Source: Isoetes taiwanensis (taxonomy: Eukaryota > Streptophyta > Lycopodiopsida > Isoetales > Isoetaceae). Taken from it: a stretch of 64,000 nucleotides of DNA. The notes under the pieces were generated by a model that was not told the origin of the DNA, made no database searches, and saw only the letters and a program-made list of their open reading frames with translations. A program made the position numbers and the translations under genes. The stretch is from contig JAJEKV010000047.1 in assembly GCA_021234155.1 (NCBI GenBank), forward strand, positions 4,975,637 to 5,039,636. Direction: 5' to 3'. This document shows positions 43,215 to 53,829 of the stretch, in pieces. How positions within the stretch are numbered: position 1 is the first letter of the stretch; every line of letters starts with the position of its first letter.

Positions 43215-43400
43215 GTTATACTACAAGAAATTTATCGCGGCGGCCAAGGCCGCCGCGAACATTTCTCTTTCCTCGACTCTTCTATGCTTAAGGAATCAAG
43301 TTAGTAGAGAAAATGTCTTTTGTGCGTAGAGAAGACTCTCCTGTGCTTAAGGAACCAAGTTAGTAGAGAAAATGTCTTTTGTGCGCAGAGAAAGCAGTCA
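43215..43400. repeat. CACTA-like terminus with GC hairpin and 59-bp tandem duplication
   Basis: TACTACAAGAAATTTATCGC at about 43218 resembles the CACTACAAGAAA end of CACTA (En/Spm) transposons, with the first base changed. It is followed by a hairpin with arms CGCGGCGGCC and GGCCGCCGCG separated by AA. Next come two near-identical 59-bp units starting at 43277 and 43336 (GCTTAAGGAA, AGTTAGTAGAGAAAATGTC). I found no opposite end in the window. Confidence 0.5.
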
Positions 43401-44152
43401 CTAGAGGAAATGTCTATATATATTCATAATCCGAGACTTCCACGATTGAATTTGAGGCAACATACACATATTCTTCAAAGAAAATAAATACAGATAATAA
43501 TGTTACTCTTTTGAATGGATAATATGCTTCAGCAAACATGTCAGATTACAAAGATAACCCCTTCATCTTTAGCATTTTATCATTCGTCCTGAAAATAATT
43601 ATCGAAAAAAACACCAGTAACCATGCAGTGTCAGAGCATGAACTAAAGAAAGACAGTTACGTTACCAAACTCCACAGGCAAATTATTCCCTGCTTCTAAA
43701 ATAGTCTTTGCATTTATGCATTGTCTATAGGTCTTTAATAGGAATACACCTCAAATGAATGGCATGATGGATTATTTGCACTAAGAGCAACTATGGTTTG
43801 ACCTGATAAACGTACTTCCTTATACCCATAATAATAAAAAAAAGCAAAATAGGCAATCTATAAGCAGAAGGATTGCAAAAGGATAGATAGTTCACACATA
43901 GTCAAAAATGTTTTTTTCAGAATACCTTGCAATAAGTTTTCACCATATCATAAGAATACCTAGGTCCCACTTCAACTTATCTGGTCCTATCATGTTCAAT
44001 TATGCATGGCTCAAAATATGGCCAGCCTTTGCGCGAGAGATTTTCATCTTCTTTGCTTTCTATCAAATCCTGAAGCAAGAAACGCATGAAATAAATACCC
44101 AAAATATGAAGGAATTTATAGCAACTCTGTAAATTACCTCATATGTTTTTTT
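43401..44152. other. Unassigned AT-rich DNA
   Basis: I see no coding homology in this stretch. It lies between the CACTA-like end and a trihelix-like fragment. Confidence 0.25.
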
Positions 44153-44440
44153 TTAGCTTCCCCACATTGATTTACACTGATTATGGCTGTGTTCAAATCC
44201 ATGTTCCACTAAGATAGATGCAACTTGCTTCCAGAGTGGAGTCTTGAGCTTCGCTGCTTTATCATTAAATTTTTCAATGGGCTTTTGGTGCAACCACTTC
44301 ACTCCTGCATATTGATAGGATGAGTCAATAACTTTTTTAACTTTGTTGGTGAGGTAGAGACTTCTGCATTTTCTATATAGACACTTCTGATGCGATCTCT
44401 CACCGAATGTTAAACGCTCATCTGCATTGCCATCTAGCAA
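44153..44440 (-). pseudogene. Trihelix/Myb-like DNA-binding domain fragment
   Basis: The 95-residue frame contains LKTPLWKQVASILVEHGFEH followed by SHNQCKSMWG, which matches the pattern of the third helix region of GT/trihelix (Myb_DNA-bind_4) domains. Upstream residues KKVIDSSYQYAGVKWLHQKP are less typical. The fragment lacks the rest of a transcription factor. Such domains also occur in plant DNA-transposon accessory proteins, so it may be transposon-derived, perhaps linked to the nearby CACTA-like end. Confidence 0.45.
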
Positions 44441-45596
44441 TACATGGGAAGGGGATATAAGTCATGGAAAAAAACTAGTAGTTATGCAATGGCTAGGCAG
44501 AATCATTACAAACATATGGCCAGTGCATGAAAAAAGGCAATTTGGCAATTTATACCTGATCATGAAGGTCATGGCGACTGACCTGCACAAATTTGGCTAC
44601 CCAAAAGCATCTTCATCAGCACCTTCATGATTTGGGTTCCCAGATTCATGCTCAGATTCATGCCATCTATCATCAAATTGATGCATTGGGTTCTCGTTCT
44701 CAAAATCCCGGTGATCGAATTCGTGAATTGGGTAATGTTCCCATTCAAGCTGGAAGCTATTCTGCAACTCGTTCCAGGGTTATCCTCAAATTCAAGCTGC
44801 AGAGAATTCTGCTGCTCAGTTAAACAGATTGGTTCCGAATTCAAGGCCTGCACGGGAAGCAGGGAATAATTCTGCAGCGAGAAATGGTAGATTAGTGCCA
44901 GATTCTGAAGACCAAATCGATCAAGGGGATGCAATTTCGCGGAATGAAGCAGGAAACAGGCATGATATTGAAGAGCAGGCTGAAGAACAGAGGGCAGCAT
45001 ATTATGCACAGAGGGCCACCGATTCTAAAGTATTTGTAGATGATAGAGAAGATGAAGAAAGTAATTTGCAGAGGGCAAGCATACCCTCTAGTTCTACCAT
45101 TTCAAGCATGCAAAAATTGGATTGGAAGAGCTATACCTAGTATTAGTACTCGATTTTGGCACTGAAGGCCTTTGCCGTTGCAGCACACGCCGGATCTAAG
45201 TTAATCAAAAACTCCAGCGACCTTTGTGCCTTGCCGTCTTCCTCCTCTGCTCTGCACCAGAGATCCTTGCACTTGCCTCCTAACTTGCTGTGTTATCCGG
45301 CCATTGCCAAGCGTCAGGGATGGACGCCCAGATCAACTCCAGAAAAAAAACGTGGCGAGGAAATATGATGAAGGATTGCGGCGCAGAAAAAATCCGAACG
45401 CGACAAAAAAGAAAAATTACAAACTCACTTATATTGTTTAGATGGGCGATTAGTAAATATAAATATTTGAGGAGAAAAGTATAAATGGCAATCGGCAAAC
45501 TTATCAATCTTTCCTCGGTGATGCACATATTTCACGTTTGTGAAAGTTCCTTTGAATCCTGATGATATTTTGACTTTCCAAAATTTCGTTCTCATG
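44441..45596. other. Unassigned region with a Gln/Asn/Arg-rich open stretch
   Basis: On the plus strand, 44593-45140 encodes low-complexity hydrophilic sequence in two frames (ALGSRSQNPGDRIRELGNVP, then NRLVPNSRPAREAGNNSAAR), ending SMQKLDWKSYT. I do not recognise it. It could be the remains of a protein gene. The rest shows nothing. Confidence 0.25.
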
Positions 45597-45605
45597 AGTA
45601 TTATG

Positions 45606-45795
45606 CATCATCCATCGCGGTAAATGTCGGACGCTGACATGTTATACCCAGCCTTAAATGGCAAAAAATCCGCTTAAGTCCACAAAAATGCCGTGTAATT
45701 TTTTTTGGGCGTGGCTATAACATGTCAAACACACGGATATACCACGGATATGCCCGTGGGTATAACATGTCAGTGTCCGATATTTACTGCGCTCC
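45606..45795. mobile_element. 190-bp MITE with 9-bp target duplication
   Basis: The inverted ends share GGTAAAT or AGTAAAT, TCGGAC, CTGACATGTTATACCCA. AGTATTATG flanks both sides (45597-45605 and 45796-45804). A 9-bp duplication and long terminal repeats fit a Mutator-like MITE. Confidence 0.75.
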
Positions 45796-45804
45796 AGTAT
45801 TATG

Positions 45805-47395
45805 ATGCAGATGTTTGAGTTTTAGGTCTACAAAAGTAATAGTCTATGGATGCTTCAAACCTATTAATATAGACAACAATGGCATATAGTAAGGACTCGG
45901 CCATCAGTAAAAGCCATTTGCGTATGCAAATGTCATGTTTGAAAAATAACTGGCGTGGGGGTCTTTGTTGGATCAGAACAGGGGATTCTGCGAATCTTAT
46001 TCTTGAACTCAGTTTCTGGACAGATCTTCGCTGAAGAAACTGAGCAAGGAGATCTTTCGGAAGCTACTACTTAGTGTAGATCCCTCAAAAAGGGAAAACA
46101 GATGGTTCAAAACTAGAAAGACAAAAAATGAAGAAACTTGAAGGCCATGTTTTTAGTCAAACAGTATTCAAGCATAGTTACAGTGCGGGCTTAGTGATCC
46201 CAAAGCCCAGATTATTTTCAATCAAAATCGCCCTTATAGCTTTGATTTTAGACTATTTGAATGCCTTTCAAATACAGCTCCTATAAGAAACAGAGCATTT
46301 AGGCAAGATATGGCATGCAAATTTGCAGCAGATCAAAGCCCAGGTACACTTCTATCTAGATCCTATTCACTGCAATTTTAGCGAGCACCAAAATATATAT
46401 GCACAAGTCGATCTTTCAGAGGTAAACAATCCACCCTTTGTTTTTGTTTGGCGAACATCAAGCATCCTCAAAAAAGTGGATGTGAATTTGTTTTGCCAAG
46501 AGGAGTTACTCTGTCGAATTTGGGAGCCCAAATTCTGCATCTAGAATGCTAATTCTCGCCTCAAAATTGCAGACGGGAATCACTTCTGTTTAGCCACTAT
46601 AATTTGAGATTTCCTTTCCAGATTGGAGCTTAGGGAAGCTCTGTTGTTCTTGCGAATTTCTTCCATCAGACGTAAATTAAGCTAGATCCTTGCAAAATTT
46701 GCCCAATTTGTTCCATACATACAGGCCTCCACACATCTCCAAGATTTGGCCTGCTGTAGTTCTGATGGCCATGAAAATATATTTGTCAATCCCGTAGGCC
46801 CAAGCCGAAGCTAAAGACTTCAATTTTCCTAACTAAATTCATAGAGCTAGACTCTTCGGATTTTCAATTTTTCCAACCTGTTTCTTTATGTAGGCCTAGA
46901 CTTGAGTTAGATTCTACAGATTTGGAGCTTCATTTATGTTTTCTGATCAATTTCGTCAAGAACAGCTTATAGAGTATAGGAAATTTAGGTTTTTAACTTT
47001 TGCGATTTGATTTCTTCGATGACTCTGTTGCTATTTGTCATATGTCACAGATCAAAATTTTCACTATTCTTGCAGATTTGTACTGGCAGCCCAATGCTAA
47101 AGAGCAGCTCCGTCCACCTATTCCACTGGGTTCGAGCACTCAATGTACTTAGATCTATTTATCAATGCCTTGAGCATAAAATATGCCATCCAACACTAGC
47201 TCCCTCTAGCTCAAATTTGCAAATTTAATAAGCACATTCAGAAAACAAATTCAGAGACTTGCGCAGTTTGAGCTGTCCCATATATATGTTGGAGCCCCAG
47301 ATATCGCACAAGAGATCCACACATCTCAGATTTGGGGACTCTGCTCTGAAATCTATATACAAAGGCAAATTCTAAATCTAAGAAAGCAAACATGT
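45805..47395. other. Unassigned DNA left of the CDPK-carrying LTR element
   Basis: No coding homology or clear repeat was found. The tract around 46560-47340 has several phrases like CAGATTTGGAGCTT and TCCACACATCTC used more than once, which may mark old repeats. Confidence 0.25.
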
Positions 47396-47698
47396 TTGTG
47401 ATAAATTATAGAAAGAGCAGAAGATAACTAAATGCAGATAGTATATTCAATAAGAAAAACTTGGTTGGACAAGCCCCAACCGTAGCTTCTATGGACAACA
47501 GACAGACACGACTCTTCATGAACTCATGCGACTCTCTAGATTAGACTGCCACGTCATATGATGACGTGGCTATGGATGATGAGGTGGAGGTTGACAATAT
47601 CAACATCCTCCCTCAAACTACAACTACATCATCCAAAATCGTCATGGCCAGGTTGATAAGTCAGCCATCTCTGGCCTTTCCTGCATCTTCTAGTCTTC
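47396..47698 (-). repeat. 3' LTR of the CDPK-carrying element
   Basis: It is the match of 49696-49995. The last 23 or so codons of the kinase ORF run into it. It contains a 10-bp-arm palindrome GCCACGTCAT/ATGACGTGGC at 47548-47570, with bZIP-type TGACG and ACGTCA cores. Confidence 0.88.
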
Positions 47699-49653
47699 TT
47701 CTGAATGTTCTTGTTCTTGGAATATGTATCAGGAAGTTTTCTCTTCACGTATGAATTTCTCCTTTCAAATTCTCCAGCTTGCGGAATTTTATCAAAAACA
47801 TTTACAACTTCTGGGAACATCAAATTCATATTACTGCCTTCCAAGATTGATTGCATCATGTCTGGATCGTCTGCAAATTCATAACACAGATCCCAAAGAT
47901 CTGCTTTCTCTCTTCGACATGCTAAAGGAGTCATCTCTTCTTTTAGATGCTTGAGCATTTCTATTTTGGTAGCATTCTTTAAGCTGCTTATATTCATCAT
48001 TCCCTCCCTTAAGCAGCTAAAGTTTATGCCATTAGAACTGAAATGAATACCTCTGAAATTAGGTTCTTCATCTGTATCTTGATCTTGATCTGCAATCCGA
48101 AGCTTGGGCCCTCCCTGAATCTCTGGATCTGCAATTTGCACCGGGCTATTGCTCAATATCCTCATGGCTTTTCCCTTGGCATTTTTCTGTAATATAAATA
48201 AATTTGCATCTCCAGTAGCATGACCAGCCGTGCCCCTTCCAGCCTCGCCCTTCTCCCTGGCATTATCTGCTACATCACCAGCCTTTTGTTTTGCACCTTC
48301 TTTAGATTCATATCCTGTTTTCTGCTTGAGCATTTTCCTTACTAAATCTTTAGCTCCTGATGATATTGAAGGCCATGGATCATTTGTGAGATCAAATCGA
48401 CCTCGTAAAACAGCATCAAATATTCCTTGTTCCGTCTCTGCCCAAAAAGGAGACACGCCAGATAAAATAACATATAGGATAACTCCGCAACTCCATACAT
48501 CACATTCTGGCCCATAACTTTTTCGAAGAACTTCTAGGGCAGCATAGTAAGCACTTCCTAAAATGTCTCCAAATACGTCCCCGGGCTTGAAGAAGATGGA
48601 TAATCCAAAGTCTGTAACTTTTACTGGTGCATCTGCCTTTTTATTAGCCAGCACCCTGTGGATAACCCCGTTGCTGTGACAAGTGTGAACCACCTTAACA
48701 ATGATTCTACATACTTCTGCAGCAGCCTTTTCTGTATAATGGCCCTTTGCTACATTTCTGTCAAAAAGCTCTCCACCAGCGCATAATTCCATTACCAGAT
48801 TTACAGATCCCTTATCTTTAAATGTGTCAACCAATTCAACAATGTTGGGCTTGTTAAGGAGGTGCTTCATGATCTGCACTTCCCGTCTGACATCTTCCAC
48901 ATCTTCTTTGCAAAGGAGCTTGCGTTTAGTAATTGTTTTGCAAGCATAAACACTGTCAGAAGTCTTGTGAGTACACAGAAATTGCCCCCGCCCTAGCTCC
49001 TTACCAACGGCTTCAACGATGGCTACTTTAGAGTCTGCAATTTCGACCCCATGAAAGCCGAATTGGGCTTCCTCACCAACGGCTGCAACTATAGCTACCT
49101 TAGGGTCTGCAACGAATGGGTCTTCAACAGCCAAAACGACTTCTTCTGCAATGGCCTCTTCTGCACCGAATGGGTCTGCAACGGTCTGAACCGCATCAAT
49201 CTTCCCCATGCTTCTTTCTCCCAAATCGTCTTGGGTTACCACAATTTGTTGGGCAGCATCCTTCTGGCTATCTCCTGCGGTATCTTCACCGAATTTCTTC
49301 TTGGCAATCTGCCTAGGGTCTGCACCAGATTCTGGAGGCGTCCCTCCCTTGCTGTAAATCCCAACTTCTTCTGCAGCCTCTTTGACGGCATTTGCAGAAT
49401 CTGCTTCAACGGCAACAAGATTTTGTGGGTCTTCCATCACAACCCCTTCCTTGACATAACCGCCCTTGGCATCATCCTTCCCTTCTTCCGGAATACAGGA
49501 GGGAATAGAAAAACATGCAGTTATGAACCATTTAAATGCCTTCACTCTCTTCTTCGACATAGTATTCATTTTCTTCAAGGCATACTTCAGCGAATTCTTC
49601 TTCCTAGATTTCTTCAATTTCGATGGAGGTGGCTCTCCTACTTCCTCCTTCAT
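47629..49653 (-). CDS. Captured calcium-dependent protein kinase fragment fused to LEA-like sequence
   Basis: This frame of 674 residues starts 30 nt after the primer-binding site. Residues 1-218 are unassigned, with Ala/Val/Asp repeats such as [14 protein letters not shown]. Residues 219-444 are a CDPK kinase domain: LGRGQF, YACK (Lys239), [33 protein letters not shown] at 348-350, [14 protein letters not shown] and DPWPSI. The glycine loop lacks its GTTY part. The catalytic HRDLKPEN block is reduced to HR followed by VLANKK, so the essential Asp and Asn are missing and APE reads ALE. It cannot be an active kinase. EF-hands are absent. Residues 446-482 resemble group 3 LEA repeats ([16 protein letters not shown]). 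Residues 572-620 share a module with the ORF at 50147-51646. Confidence 0.85.
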   Translation of the reverse strand: MKEEVGEPPPSKLKKSRKKNSLKYALKKMNTMSKKRVKAFKWFITACFSIPSCIPEEGKDDAKGGYVKEGVVMEDPQNLVAVEADSANAVKEAAEEVGIYSKGGTPPESGADPRQIAKKKFGEDTAGDSQKDAAQQIVVTQDDLGERSMGKIDAVQTVADPFGAEEAIAEEVVLAVEDPFVADPKVAIVAAVGEEAQFGFHGVEIADSKVAIVEAVGKELGRGQFLCTHKTSDSVYACKTITKRKLLCKEDVEDVRREVQIMKHLLNKPNIVELVDTFKDKGSVNLVMELCAGGELFDRNVAKGHYTEKAAAEVCRIIVKVVHTCHSNGVIHRVLANKKADAPVKVTDFGLSIFFKPGDVFGDILGSAYYAALEVLRKSYGPECDVWSCGVILYVILSGVSPFWAETEQGIFDAVLRGRFDLTNDPWPSISSGAKDLVRKMLKQKTGYESKEGAKQKAGDVADNAREKGEAGRGTAGHATGDANLFILQKNAKGKAMRILSNSPVQIADPEIQGGPKLRIADQDQDTDEEPNFRGIHFSSNGINFSCLREGMMNISSLKNATKIEMLKHLKEEMTPLACRREKADLWDLCYEFADDPDMMQSILEGSNMNLMFPEVVNVFDKIPQAGEFERRNSYVKRKLPDTYSKNKNIQKKTRRCRKGQRWLTYQPGHDDFG

Positions 49654-49695
49654 AGCTGCGTCCCAGGATCTAAGAGCACACAGGCTCTGATACCA

Positions 49696-49995
49696 TGATA
49701 AATTATAGAAAGAGCAGAAGATAACTAAATGCAGATAGTATATTCAATAAGAAAAACTTGGTTGGACAAGCCCCAACCGTAGCTTCTATGGACAACAGAC
49801 AGACACGACTCTTCATGAACTCATGCGACTCTCTAGATTAGACTGCCACATCATATGATGACGTGGCTATGGATGATGAGGTGGAGGTTGACAATATCAA
49901 CACCCTCCCTCAAACTACAACTACATCATCCAAAATCGTCATGGCCAGGTTGATAAGTCAGCCATCTCTGGCCTTTCCTGCATCTTCTAGTCTTC
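49696..49995 (-). repeat. 5' LTR of the CDPK-carrying element
   Basis: It matches 47396-47698 almost perfectly. The left arm of the bZIP palindrome (49845-49867) has ACATCA instead of ACGTCA, a G-to-A change at a CpG. Confidence 0.88.
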
Positions 49996-50146
49996 CGTTA
50001 GATTCCATTAGATTCCGTTGCAGTTGAAGAGAATAATCGAGAATGTAGAACATTTTTTGGCAGTGCCGTTGATGGAATACAGAAGGTTGTTGACGACCAA
50101 GCACAAAGCCAAGAAAGGGAGATATTTTTGATTCAACAAGCCAAAC

Positions 50147-51646
50147 TTGGCTTTACTCATGAAGCCCATCAATGAAGGGGCTGATCTATGGACTACTGCA
50201 CCAATTGTAGCCGCACAAGTATGGGTCCGTTCTGGCACTGCGGTATCTAATGTGCCTATACGCACAAGGAAGAGTGGGGAGGCAGCAAAAGCACAAGACC
50301 CACTGAGGCCCGGTGCAGAAACTCTGGTGCAGATGGAGACTACCACAGGTGATGCTGCCTTGAATGATGCTGCTAAAGCAAAGGATACTGCATTGGATTC
50401 TGCTACTAAGGCAAAGGTTTCTGCTGCCGATGTTTCTGTACGCAGCATCAGCATGGAGGATGAAGCTTATATTGCTGGGCTTGGAACCGGAAAGAGCAAG
50501 GAATCTGCACAAAGAAGTGCCACCGTATTGAGTTCCCTGAGGGCTAAGGACTTGGAATTAAGACATGTTCCTGATAACGAGCCGAAGGCATCTGAACCTA
50601 TTAACAAAAACCCTGCATATTTGCTAAAGGGCCTTCCTTCAATAGGTCAGAATGAGGAGCATAAATCTGATAGCAGAGATGGCAGAACGTTTGGCCATCG
50701 AGTGGATGATCCAAGCACTAAGCATCATGGACTGGAAGAGCAGAATGAACATGATTCCTGTGCAACATGCAGAAATATAAATGAAAGAGCTAAGGGAATT
50801 ACAGAGGATGCTGCTCACAGCGCTAAGGAAACCACAGAAGATGCCCAAATCAGAAATTTTATTCCAGAAAGAAGCATTGTAGAAATTAACATGATCAAGC
50901 AAGAAATTGGTGCGGCTACAGCGGACTTGCAAGCCTTGACAGGAAACCTAAATGCCCCTGCACATGCCATTGCGCAACACCTGGAGATAGATAAAAATCA
51001 GAGATTGAAGCCTGCCTATCCCAGAAACCATGCAATAGATGAGAAGGCATTTCGGATTTGTCTGAAACCTGTGGAAGCCAAGAAACAGCAACCGATGACA
51101 AAACAGGATGCAAAGCAGATGGAACTCAGCCCACTGGCAAAACAAAGACAAAAGGAGGATATTCGAGATGTCTTGGATCTATTTGGAGATGATCCAGAGA
51201 TACTGCATGCCTTAATTCAAGATAATGGAGCAGCAGCACTAATGGATGAAATCCTATTCTCAGAGCCAGCCATTCTGACAGCAGACCTCACGGATAGGGA
51301 TGCCTTGTGTATAGCTCCAAAGATGAAGCTAGGAGCAGAAGAATTCTTGTGCCCAACGGCAAGTAATGATACTCCAAGCAAAGCCAGAATCAAGATAGGA
51401 TCGATGCGGAAAGGTAAAAATCTATCTGTTATTATTAATAGAAAGCAAGGAGCAAAAGGCGTTCTTGGAGCAGTTAAAAAATCCGACATGCAGAGGACAC
51501 GATTTTACACTGACGTGGAGCATCGGAAAATAAAGGACACACTATATATGGATGACACGAAAAATTATAAGGATAAAATCTTTGTTAGAAGCTTAGGAAA
51601 TTCTATTCAAGACGAAGGCCCATGTTTGTTGGGAAAAATATTATAA
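50147..51646 (+). CDS. Unassigned 499-residue ORF with LEA-like repeats
   Basis: The reading frame is intact and I do not recognise the protein. Residues 65-95 and 215-235 have LEA-like A/K/D/T patterns (DAALNDAAKAKDTALDSATK, TEDAAHSAKETTED). Residues about 325-370 (SPLAKQRQKEDIRDVLDLFG, DDPEILHALI) align with a part of the CDPK-carrying ORF on the other strand ([30 protein letters not shown]). The C-terminus is basic. A purine tract, AAGGGGGGG, follows at about 51737, and an LTR-like start lies at 62328 beyond the inserted copia element. It may therefore be the internal gene of another non-autonomous LTR element. It could also be a host LEA-related gene. Confidence 0.6.
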   Translation: MALLMKPINEGADLWTTAPIVAAQVWVRSGTAVSNVPIRTRKSGEAAKAQDPLRPGAETLVQMETTTGDAALNDAAKAKDTALDSATKAKVSAADVSVRSISMEDEAYIAGLGTGKSKESAQRSATVLSSLRAKDLELRHVPDNEPKASEPINKNPAYLLKGLPSIGQNEEHKSDSRDGRTFGHRVDDPSTKHHGLEEQNEHDSCATCRNINERAKGITEDAAHSAKETTEDAQIRNFIPERSIVEINMIKQEIGAATADLQALTGNLNAPAHAIAQHLEIDKNQRLKPAYPRNHAIDEKAFRICLKPVEAKKQQPMTKQDAKQMELSPLAKQRQKEDIRDVLDLFGDDPEILHALIQDNGAAALMDEILFSEPAILTADLTDRDALCIAPKMKLGAEEFLCPTASNDTPSKARIKIGSMRKGKNLSVIINRKQGAKGVLGAVKKSDMQRTRFYTDVEHRKIKDTLYMDDTKNYKDKIFVRSLGNSIQDEGPCLLGKIL

Positions 51647-51826
51647 GCAAAATATGTGAAGTATTCTAGAGTCATTTAGACGTCGTATAATTGAGGTCCC
51701 GTGTAATGGTTAAGCATAATGGATGCTTGATCAAGGGGGGGAAATATGCCTAATATATGTGATCAAGGCATCCTCATAATAGTATAGTCTAGAGGAAAAA
51801 TTTTCAGTTCTTTTTATTAAGGGGGA
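51647..51826 (+). other. 3' flank of the 499-residue ORF, up to the copia insertion
   Basis: It contains the G-rich purine tract near 51737-51746. It ends with the target-site sequence GGGGA (51822-51826) of the young copia element. Confidence 0.4.
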
Positions 51827-52036
51827 TATAAACATGCAAAGATATGGAACGAGAGAGAGAACACACAATTGGACAATAGCAGACTTCGTATATTCAAAAT
51901 AGAATAGAACCGACAACATAACTGACTCCAAACGACACGACTGAGCTCAATCGACATCTAGGACTTCTACTTGTTATTCTACATCAGAATATGCCATCAT
52001 GATGAATGGCTGAGATCTTCACTTGATATCTTCACA
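51827..52036 (-). repeat. 3' LTR of the young copia element
   Basis: On the minus strand it starts TGTGAAGATATC and ends CATGTTTATA. I find no difference from 62058-62267, so the insertion is recent. Confidence 0.95.
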
Positions 52037-52087
52037 CTCCCACTCAGCCATGATCATGTTGCATTTTTGATGTAGCTTCACTCCCAC

Positions 52088-53270
52088 TCAGCCATGATCA
52101 GGCTGGTGGTCTTCTTCATGCTGCAGGATCCTCAACTGATCCCTATCAGACTGAAATTTCTCACGAGGCAAAGCCTTGGTAAGAAGATCAGCCTTCATAT
52201 CACTCGTACTACAATGTTCAAGAGTGATTATACCCTGCTGAACCTGCTCTCTAATAAAATGAAACCGAGTGTCTATATGTCAGGTTCTGGCATGATTCTT
52301 CAAGGTATGTGCCAGAGCAATAGCACTCATGTTATCACAAAACAGCAAGGTAGGGCCTGTTTGATCATGCATAAGACCACTCAACAATCTTCTTAACCAC
52401 ATAAGCTCTTGAGCAGCAGATGTAGCGGCAACATATTCGGCTTCGGTACTTGATAATGCAATGATAGACTGCTTCTTACTTTTCCAGGATATCAAACAGT
52501 TGCCAATGAAGAAAACATACCCGGAAGTAGAGCGTCTACTATCATGATCGCCAGCCCAATCCGCATCCGTGTAGCCCATCAGACAAAACATTGTTGGGTT
52601 GGGACTTCGCTCATAAACTAAGGCATACTGCATGGTGCCTTGAAGGTAGCGCAGAATGCGCTTAACAGCCAACCAATGTGTGTGTCCCGGATTTTCTAAG
52701 TACTGACTAACAACTCCCACTGCATAGGAGATGTCTGGTCGAGTACAAACAGCCAGATAAACCAAACTTCCAACAGCACTGCGATAAGGCACAGATTGCA
52801 TAAGTGCCTTCTCTTCTTCGGCTTGGGGACACATCTCTTTGGTGAGCTTGGTACTGGTCTCCATGGGTGTGGAGACTGGATTACAATCTGCCATACCATA
52901 GCGTGCAAGAACATCTTCAACATACTGTGCTTGTACCAATTTCAGCCAGCCTGCTGCTCTATCCCTGATAATTTGGATCCCAAGACAATAATGGATGGCG
53001 CCCATATCCGTCATCTCAAATTCTTGAGAGAGTTGCTGCTTCACACGCTCCAAGGCCTCTATATTATTGGATAACAGGATACAATCGTCTACATATAGGG
53101 CTGCTTGAACAAAGAGATCTTCCACTTCTTTAACATACACATTGCCATCCGCTTCATTGCTTACAAAACCAAGAGAGGTAAAGAAGGTGTGTATGCGTTC
53201 ATACCAGGCACGAGGAGATTGACGCAGCCCGTAAAGAGACTTATGCAAGCGGCATACCAAATGTTCTTGA
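52088..53270 (-). CDS. Young copia element: reverse transcriptase (2nd part) and RNase H
   Basis: This is the continuation of pol after the nested insertion. RT motifs are RLHKSLYGLRQSPRAWYERI and the catalytic ALYVDDCILLS. RNase H has MGYTDADWAGDHDSRRSTSG, SWKSKKQSIIALSSTEAEYV and LMWLRRLL. An in-frame TGA follows HART at 52280. Homology (HIDTRFHFIREQV) then continues in frame for about 60 codons to the true end at 52088. A CGA codon changed to TGA by one C-to-T step would explain it. YVDD and the acidic residues are intact. Confidence 0.9.
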
Positions 53271-53786
53271 TGTTAGAATCAAAGCTTAAGATATGAACTC
53301 AAGTATACAAAGTATAAGCTTCTGCCTCTTCCAACCCGCACCTATCACTTCATCTACAACAGATACATCCATCTATCCCCATCATCCCTATATATATGAA
53401 TATTTTCTTGCCAATCTGGACATATCCACTTGTCAAATCGTGCATGCCCTTCATATAGAAAGTTTTCCAACTTGCCTAGATAATAGGATGCCCTGCTGTC
53501 CTTAAGTTCGGTATTGTCGTTGACTTTGACCATTGACCGGTCAACCCAAAACCCTAAGTGGCGGGGGGGTACCAGCGATTTTCGGCGGGCGTAGCAACCT
53601 CGAGGGTAGTACCGCCCGCCACTTTTCAATTTCGAGCTTTTCTTTCTTGCATTCCGCCACTCGCTTCTCATGAATGCTTGTATGAATCCTCATTAGCCTA
53701 GGGGAGCCAAAATGTGGTCACTAATCCCCTTATGTGCTCGAATATCACATGACACACTCTTATGCAATGACCTCATTTTTCTAACA
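53271..53786 (-). repeat. 3' LTR of the nested copia element
   Basis: This is the partner of 58031-58551. Differences are concentrated between 53510 and 53670, where CAG and CTG of the partner appear as CG-containing variants. Confidence 0.93.
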
Positions 53787-53829
53787 CTCCTCCTTCATTG
53801 CATAAGCAATTAACCTTTAACCGCTTTTG

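Larger units (their letters stand above)
47396..49995 (-). mobile_element. LTR element with a captured CDPK/LEA-like coding sequence
   Basis: Two LTRs of about 300 bp (47396-47698 and 49696-49995) differ at only a few sites. On the minus strand the primer-binding site TGGTATCAGAGCC (49683-49695) directly follows the 5' LTR. A purine-rich tract (AGAAGAAGACTAGAAGA) precedes the 3' LTR. Between them lies one long ORF of host origin (kinase plus LEA-like) and no gag, protease, RT or integrase. The structure is that of a retroelement that transduced cellular sequence. I found no target duplication, and the LTR ends are not plainly TG...CA. Confidence 0.85.

Noticed and set aside
48230-48517. Plus-strand ORFs opposite the CDPK-carrying gene (also 49051-49698)
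   Set aside because: The minus strand has clear kinase homology; the plus-strand frames are antisense.
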